In this document: piece after piece, positions 7,844 to 11,292 of the stretch | Position numbering within the stretch: the stretch's first letter is position 1 | How the letters are laid out: every line of letters starts with the position of its first letter | NCBI GenBank assembly: GCA_024231375.1 | Contig: JAAEQP010000673.1 | Coordinates: 1-11,292 of the forward strand | Origin: a bacterium | GTDB lineage: Bacteria > Hydrogenedentota > Hydrogenedentia > Hydrogenedentiales > SLHB01 | DNA length: 11,292 nucleotides | Direction: 5' to 3' | Position numbers and translations under genes: made by a program | Notes under the pieces: model-generated | Database searches by the model: none | The model's input: the letters and a program-made list of their open reading frames with translations, nothing else | Told to the model about the DNA's origin: nothing

Positions 7844-8087
7844 CGGGGTTGTTGAAGAAGTCCCGTAGCGCCGAGGACTGCCGGCAAACGCAAACACACA
7901 CCAACCACGTCATCCCGAGCGAAGTCGAGGGATCTCTTGTAGGTAAGCGCTCGCCGGTGAGAGATCCCTCGACTTCGCTCGGGATGACGTTGGAGTGGAG
8001 TTCTTCATCGCTACTCAGTGGTCGTCCGGAATGCACGCACCTGCCTTACTCCAGAGGCCGAGGGGCATGACCTTCTCAACAGCCCCG
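7844..8087. mobile_element. MITE-like non-coding element with terminal inverted repeats
   Basis: The left end CGGGGTTGTTGAAGAAGTC (from 7844) and the reverse complement of the right end, CGGGGCTGTTGAGAAGGTC (ending at 8087), match at 15 of 19 positions. The 244 bp between them encode nothing convincing and contain a large hairpin repeat. Ends of the form GGnTGTTGAAnAAGTCC recall, from memory, the termini of common DDE-transposase insertion sequences, which would make this a transposase-less derivative. No clear target-site duplication is visible, so the exact boundaries are uncertain. Confidence 0.45.
7901..8000. repeat. Dispersed palindromic repeat, copy 1
   Basis: Arms 7907-7937 and 7960-7990 are perfect reverse complements over 31 bp around a 22-base loop; the core is CATCCCGAGCGAAGTCGAGG. 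The flanks CCAAC and GTTGG add a bulged extension. A second copy at 11161-11260 matches at 96 of 100 positions, including the loop and the right flank. Palindromes with this GTCATCCCGAGC..GAGGGATCT core are, to my knowledge, common in environmental bacterial genomes as REP/MITE-like repeats. Confidence 0.9.
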
Positions 8088-8137
8088 TTGTCCCAGGCGT
8101 CTTCCGCGGCTTCGCGTGGTCGAACCCCAATCAGGTG

Positions 8138-8167
8138 TGCCACCGACTAACTCGTTAGTCGGTGGCA
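8138..8167. repeat. Perfect 30-bp palindrome (14-bp stem)
   Basis: TGCCACCGACTAAC (8138-8151) and GTTAGTCGGTGGCA (8154-8167) are perfectly complementary around TC. It sits between the MITE-like element and the promoter of the flotillin operon. It is not followed by T-runs on either strand, so it is not a standard terminator. It could block read-through into the operon, be a REP-like element or a protein site; the sequence does not decide. Confidence 0.7.
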
Positions 8168-8217
8168 TGTCTACGCGAGGCGCCCATCCTGTCGTACCAC
8201 CACCGGTCATCCACCCA

Positions 8218-8242
8218 GTGTAAACTCCACCCACGTTTACAC
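8218..8242. promoter_or_regulatory. Operator-like dyad GTGTAAAC-N9-GTTTACAC
   Basis: Perfect 8-bp half-sites (8218-8225 and 8235-8242) are separated by 9 bases, so half-site centres lie 17 bp apart, about one and a half turns. The AT-rich half-sites stand out in a GC-rich region. The dyad is 75 bp upstream of the promoter at 8317, a position suited to an upstream regulator. No cognate regulator gene is identifiable in the window. Confidence 0.45.
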
Positions 8243-8316
8243 CGCTCCCATCGCCATACTATCCCCGTGGCCGGAGAGAACCGAGGCGCACGAGCGTCCG
8301 GATCGGTCGAGAGCCG

Positions 8317-8345
8317 TTGACAGCCCAAGGGGCCTTGACTATTAT
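8317..8345 (+). promoter_or_regulatory. Near-consensus sigma-70 promoter for the NfeD-like/flotillin operon
   Basis: TTGACA (8317-8322), a 17-base spacer, and TATTAT (8340-8345) match consensus at 11 of 12 positions with ideal spacing. The predicted start is about 8352, giving a leader of about 50 bases to the ATG at 8403. Confidence 0.75.
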
Positions 8346-8402
8346 CCTTTCAGCGGATGCGGGAGGGACACTCAAGCGCTTCAGGGTCGGGAGGATAGGC
8401 TC

Positions 8403-9056
8403 ATGCTGACTTTCTATGTGGTTTGTGCGGCGATTGGATGCACCTTGTTGATTGTGCAGTTCTTGTTGAGCCTGCTGGGGCTCGGCAGCGAAGGGGAGTT
8501 CGACGCGGACGTCAGCACGGTCGATTTCGACGTGTCCGCGGCGGACGGAAGCTTCGATTTCGAAGCCGACGGGATGGAGGCCCATTTCGATGCAGACGGC
8601 ATCGACCCGGACGCGGTCCATCACGGTTCCACTTGGTTCTTTGGGGTTTTGTCCTTTCGCGCGCTCGTCGCCGCCATCACCTTCTTCGGGTTGATGGGCG
8701 TGGCGTGTACCACTGCGGATGTCAGCATGCCCATATCCCTGTTCGCCTCTGTGGCGGCAGGCTCGGCGGCGATGATATTCGTGGCGTGGATGATGCGCAC
8801 GCTGGGCCAACTCAAGACGGACGGCACGGTGAGCATCTCCAACGCCGTCGGCGCCGACGCAACAGTGTATCTGCCGATTCCCGCCGGGAAGGACGGGGTC
8901 GGCAAAGTGACCGTGAACATGGGTGACCGAACCAAAGAGTATGGTGCGATGACGGGCGGGGATGCATTGCCGACGGGTACCCCGGTGGTGGTTCTCGGCG
9001 TCGTGGGGAATCGGATTCTGGAGGTCGCTCCGGCGGCCGACAACAAGGAGGAGTAA
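8403..9056 (+). CDS. NfeD-like membrane protein with OB-fold, YqiJ/YuaF type (flotillin partner)
   Basis: The protein has 217 residues, starting at ATG 8403 with GGGAGG eight bases upstream. Domain order: membrane helix at 3-26; a strongly acidic linker at 30-70 with 15 Asp/Glu and no Lys/Arg, built on repeated FDxD/FDFEAD units; helices at about 78-101 and 108-133; then a soluble beta-rich domain at 140-209 of the OB-fold type found in NfeD, YuaF and YqiJ proteins. Such proteins are encoded next to flotillins, and in Bacillus subtilis YuaF influences membrane fluidity and acts with FloT. That pairing is exact here: the flotillin gene begins three bases after this stop codon, and its ribosome site lies inside this gene's last codons. 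It is first in the operon, behind a near-consensus promoter. The Asp-rich linker resembles that of other YqiJ-type proteins; cation binding is possible but unproven. Confidence 0.87.
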   Translation: MLTFYVVCAAIGCTLLIVQFLLSLLGLGSEGEFDADVSTVDFDVSAADGSFDFEADGMEAHFDADGIDPDAVHHGSTWFFGVLSFRALVAAITFFGLMGVACTTADVSMPISLFASVAAGSAAMIFVAWMMRTLGQLKTDGTVSISNAVGADATVYLPIPAGKDGVGKVTVNMGDRTKEYGAMTGGDALPTGTPVVVLGVVGNRILEVAPAADNKEE

Positions 9057-9059
9057 CAA

Positions 9060-10655
9060 ATGTCTCCAGAAACCCTGACAGCCATCGGGTTGATGGTCGT
9101 TGTACTGGCCATCATGGTGGTCAGTTTCGTGATGCTGCTTGCCAAACGGTACAAGCGGTGTCCCAGTAACTGCATCCTGGTGATCTACGGCCGGGTACGC
9201 AGCGGCACGTTCGTGAACTGTCTTCACGGTGGCGCCGCCTTTGTCTGGCCCCTCATCCAGGACTACGCGTTCATGAGTCTGGAACCGATACAGATCGAGA
9301 TTCCCCTCAAGGACGCCCTATCCATCGAGAACATCCGCGTGAACGTGCCCAGTGTGTTCACGGTCGCCATCGGCACCGATCGGCCGCTCATGAACAACGC
9401 GGCCAGCCGTTTGCTCGGATTGACCAGTCAGGACATCAAGGAACAGGCACAGGATATCATCTTCGGTCAGTTGCGGCAGGTGATAGCCTCGATGCAGATC
9501 GAAGACATCAACCGCGACCGAGAGAAATTCCTGCAGAGCATTCAACAGTCCCTCGAACCCGAACTCTCCAAGATCGGTCTGGTCTTGATCAACGTGAACA
9601 TCACGGACATCACCGACTCGTCCGGATACATCGAAGCCATCGGTCAGAAGGCGGCTTCGCAGGCGATCCAGCAGGCGCGCGGCGATGTGGCCGAGCAGGA
9701 GAAACTCGGTGAAGTTCGCGTGGCCGAGGCGGAGCGCGAGAAGCAGGTTAAGGTGGCCGATGCCACCCGCGCCCGCGAGATCGGCATCCGCGAAGCCCAG
9801 AAAGACCAGGCCGTGCGGGTCGCCGACTTGTCGAAACTGCAGACGGTGGGCGAGCGGCAGGCTGAGTTCCTGCGCGAGAGCGAGGTGAAGAACGCCGAGC
9901 GCGCCATGCGCGTGAGTGTGGCCGAGGCCAACGCGGGCGCCATCGAGGGCGAGAACGACTCGAAGGCCGTCGTGGCCGCGTCGCAGGCCGGATTGCAGGT
10001 CAAGGAAGCCGAGGCCTATCAGCTCGGTGAAACGCGCAAGCGTGAATCCGAAGCCGCGGTGATCGAGGCCCAGAACCTCGCCATGGCGAAGGCGGCCATC
10101 GCCGATGCCGAACGCATCGAAGCCGAGCAACGCGCGGCGGTTGAGGCCCCGGCCAAGGCCGAGAAAGCCAAGACCATCGTCGAAGCCGAGGCACTGGCCG
10201 AACAGCGGCGCATTGAAGCCGTGGGTGAGGCGTCGGCCATCTTCGCCAAGCTCGAAGCCCAGGCCAAGGGTGAATACGAAATCCTGGCCAAGAAGGGTGA
10301 CGGTTTGCGCCAGATCGTTGACGCATGCGGCGGCGCGCAGCCGGCCTTCCAGATGATGATGCTCGAACACCTCGACAACCTGGCCCAGGCATCGTCGGAA
10401 GCCATCTCCAACATCAAGTTCGACAAGATCGTGGTGTGGGAGAACGGGCTCAACAACGGGGACGGCGGCAGCAACACCGCCGGTTTCCTCAGCAGCATGG
10501 CGCGCACCCTGCCACCCATGTTGCAGGTGATGAAAGACATCGGCGGCGTGGAGATGCCCGAATACCTGGCCAAGTTCGCCACGGCCGAAGGCAGCGATGC
10601 ACAGGCAGACGAACCGGCCGCGCCCGAATCCCCAGATCCTGGTCAGAACGCGTAG
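9060..10655 (+). CDS. floT: Flotillin-family SPFH-domain protein (FloT/YqiK type)
   Basis: The protein has 531 residues, starting at ATG 9060 with GGAGG eight bases upstream, overlapping the end of the preceding gene. An N-terminal membrane segment (8-28) is followed by KRYKRCPSNCILVIYGR, typical of flotillins. The SPFH/PHB domain runs from about 35 to 195. A long Ala/Glu/Lys/Arg coiled coil with repeated VAEAERE/VADATRARE-like heptads spans 200-410, with the EA-rich repeats that drive flotillin oligomerisation. The tail (410-500) has the conserved flotillin end NIKFDKIVVWENG and a Met/Leu-rich helix, then a disordered acidic Pro/Ala end. Flotillins scaffold functional membrane microdomains and affect fluidity and protease and secretion complexes. 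Length is close to other FloT/YqiK proteins. The gene is translationally coupled to its OB-fold partner, and the unit ends in an intrinsic terminator. The symbol indicates family membership, not proven orthology. Confidence 0.93.
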   Translation: MSPETLTAIGLMVVVLAIMVVSFVMLLAKRYKRCPSNCILVIYGRVRSGTFVNCLHGGAAFVWPLIQDYAFMSLEPIQIEIPLKDALSIENIRVNVPSVFTVAIGTDRPLMNNAASRLLGLTSQDIKEQAQDIIFGQLRQVIASMQIEDINRDREKFLQSIQQSLEPELSKIGLVLINVNITDITDSSGYIEAIGQKAASQAIQQARGDVAEQEKLGEVRVAEAEREKQVKVADATRAREIGIREAQKDQAVRVADLSKLQTVGERQAEFLRESEVKNAERAMRVSVAEANAGAIEGENDSKAVVAASQAGLQVKEAEAYQLGETRKRESEAAVIEAQNLAMAKAAIADAERIEAEQRAAVEAPAKAEKAKTIVEAEALAEQRRIEAVGEASAIFAKLEAQAKGEYEILAKKGDGLRQIVDACGGAQPAFQMMMLEHLDNLAQASSEAISNIKFDKIVVWENGLNNGDGGSNTAGFLSSMARTLPPMLQVMKDIGGVEMPEYLAKFATAEGSDAQADEPAAPESPDPGQNA

Positions 10656-10678
10656 TACAGCGTTTCGACGTCCTGGAG

Positions 10679-10712
10679 CGCCCCGTGCTACACGCACGGG
10701 GCGTCTTCATTT
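10679..10712 (+). terminator. Intrinsic terminator of the flotillin operon
   Basis: CGCCCCGTGC (10679-10688) and GCACGGGGCG (10694-10703) form a perfect 10-bp GC-rich stem with loop TACAC, followed by TCTTCATTT. It starts 23 bases after the flotillin stop codon. Confidence 0.85.
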
Positions 10713-10758
10713 GAACTGAATCGCGGCCAGACGATGACCGCGCGCGGGAGTGAAGCAC

Positions 10759-10953
10759 ATGGGCGTGTTCGATTTCGACGGAGTCGCGATGCGTGAGGCG
10801 CCAGAGGGCGCGGTGCCGGAATGTCCGAAATGCGGTGCCCAACTGGACCGCGTTTGGACGGTCAGCAAGGGCGCGGGATTCTGGGGCAAGGAGACGATTC
10901 TGATGTGCCCGCACTGCAAGGTGCTCCTAGGGTTCAGCACCTATCGCCGGTAG
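10759..10953 (+). CDS. Small zinc-ribbon protein
   Basis: The protein has 64 residues from ATG 10759, chosen because GGGAG lies eight bases upstream; an in-frame GTG at 10750 has no ribosome site at the right distance. CPKC (22-25) and CPHC (50-53) are two zinc knuckles separated by 24 residues containing a tryptophan and FWGK, a one-domain zinc ribbon. The N-terminus (GVFDFDGVAMREAPEG) has no further recognisable motif. Such proteins may bind nucleic acid or act as partners of larger complexes; I cannot assign a role. It follows the flotillin terminator by about 50 bp, so it is either expressed by read-through or from a weak promoter I cannot see. It differs from the HTH-linked zinc ribbon at 5567-6004 in spacing and sequence. 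Confidence 0.75.
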   Translation: MGVFDFDGVAMREAPEGAVPECPKCGAQLDRVWTVSKGAGFWGKETILMCPHCKVLLGFSTYRR

Positions 10954-11160
10954 CGGTGGCGCCTGCGGCGTTGATGGGAGGGGGACTGCAGAAGCGAAAG
11001 ACCGGGAACCCGCGCCGCGCGGGACCTGTACCAAGCGAGCGCAGCGAGACGGGACTGTCCCAAGTCTCTTCGCGGGCTGCACGCGGCGAGGCACTGGTCT
11101 CTCAACAACCCCGCAGCCATAGTCTGGCCCCAGTGAACGGCATACTGTGAATCACACACC
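10954..11160. other. Non-coding spacer with short degenerate repeats
   Basis: No convincing gene is seen. It contains a 6-bp GC hairpin CCCGCG-CCG-CGCGGG (11009-11023), two related words GGGACCTGTACC (11021-11032) and GGGACTGTCCC (11051-11061) flanking CAAGCGAGCGCAGCGAGAC, and the inverted-repeat fragment described at 11102-11116. This looks like decayed repeat DNA. Confidence 0.5.
11102..11116 (-). repeat. Isolated terminal-repeat fragment, inverted copy of the MITE-like left end
   Basis: TCAACAACCCCGCAG is the exact reverse complement of 7841-7855, which includes the left end of the MITE-like element. It lies 45 bp left of hairpin copy 2, in the opposite orientation to the arrangement at copy 1. 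No partner end is seen nearby, so it may be a solo end or a rearranged element. Confidence 0.5.
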
Positions 11161-11260
11161 CCAACCACGTCATCCCGAGAGAAGTCGAGGGATCTCTTGC
11201 GGGTAAGCGCTCGCCGATGAGAGATCCCTCGACTTCGCTCGGGATGACGTTGGAGTGGAG
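11161..11260. repeat. Dispersed palindromic repeat, copy 2
   Basis: This matches copy 1 (7901-8000) at 96 of 100 positions; differences are at 11180, 11200, 11201 and 11217. The change at 11180 disrupts one pair of the stem, while the right arm is unchanged. Weaker similarity (about 17 of 24) continues to about 11284. It lies in the same orientation as copy 1. Confidence 0.9.
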
Positions 11261-11292
11261 TAGACCATCGCCACTCGGTGATCGCTTGAAGC

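Noticed and set aside
7788..8070. Short open frames on both strands over the hairpin repeat
   Set aside because: They arise from the palindrome itself (the same peptide on both strands) and have no ribosome site.
8105..8145. tRNA-like stretch containing GGTCGAACCCC, resembling a T-loop
   Set aside because: No matching acceptor, D or anticodon arms can be formed around it; it overlaps the large palindrome instead.
8259..9227. A 322-codon leftward open frame across the NfeD-like gene
   Set aside because: His/Arg-rich low-complexity product antisense to a gene with clear membrane helices, promoter and ribosome site.
9318..10697. A 459-codon leftward open frame across the flotillin gene
   Set aside because: Leu/Gly/His-rich shadow of the flotillin coiled coil; no ribosome site or domain, and flotillin itself is unambiguous.
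11009..11023. Terminator for the small zinc-ribbon gene
   Set aside because: The 6-bp GC hairpin has no T-run and could arise by chance in DNA this GC-rich.
7901..11260. CRISPR-like repeats
   Set aside because: Only two copies, 3.26 kb apart, with a large internal palindrome; no spacers and no cas genes.

Overview
The window is high-GC bacterial DNA with tightly packed, operon-like genes, Shine-Dalgarno sites and sigma-70-type promoters. No rRNA, tRNA, phage or CRISPR is seen. Secreted beta-helix protein, dynamin-like GTPase pair and YqiJ/YuaF-flotillin pair together would fit a Planctomycetota-, Hydrogenedentota- or Lentisphaerota-like environmental bacterium. No gene here fixes the phylum, so that placement is only a guess.

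Layout. (1) Positions 1-5377 form a leftward block read from a candidate promoter near 5445-5472. It holds two overlapping paralogous dynamin-like GTPases (3602-5377, then 1974-3629). After a 44-bp gap comes an exported right-handed beta-helix protein whose 3' end lies outside the window (1-1929). (2) Positions 5378-5566 are a divergent control region with a promoter for each direction, a phased GATAG repeat cluster on the rightward promoter and alternating GCTAC/GTAGC half-sites in the leftward leader. (3) Positions 5567-7781 run rightward: a small HTH plus zinc-ribbon regulator, then a membrane protein of about 17 helices with no recognised family. (4) Positions 7782-8402 are non-coding but highly structured: a terminator-like hairpin, a MITE-like element with terminal inverted repeats around a 31-bp-stem hairpin, a perfect 14-bp-stem palindrome, an operator-like dyad and a near-consensus promoter. 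(5) Positions 8403-10655 are a two-gene NfeD-like (YqiJ/YuaF type) and flotillin operon closed by a good intrinsic terminator. (6) A 64-residue zinc-ribbon protein follows at 10759-10953. (7) Positions 10954-11292 are non-coding and carry a second copy of the hairpin repeat, 96% identical over 100 bp.

Functional reading. Flotillin with its membrane OB-fold partner is the classic bacterial membrane-microdomain pair, and paired dynamin-like GTPases are typically membrane-remodelling or membrane-stress proteins. Their closeness, together with an orphan polytopic membrane protein under a dedicated regulator, makes a membrane-homeostasis neighbourhood plausible. They are nevertheless separate transcription units, so joint function is inference. 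The least explained items are the HTH-zinc-ribbon/membrane-protein pair with its phased operator and the mobile palindromic repeat.
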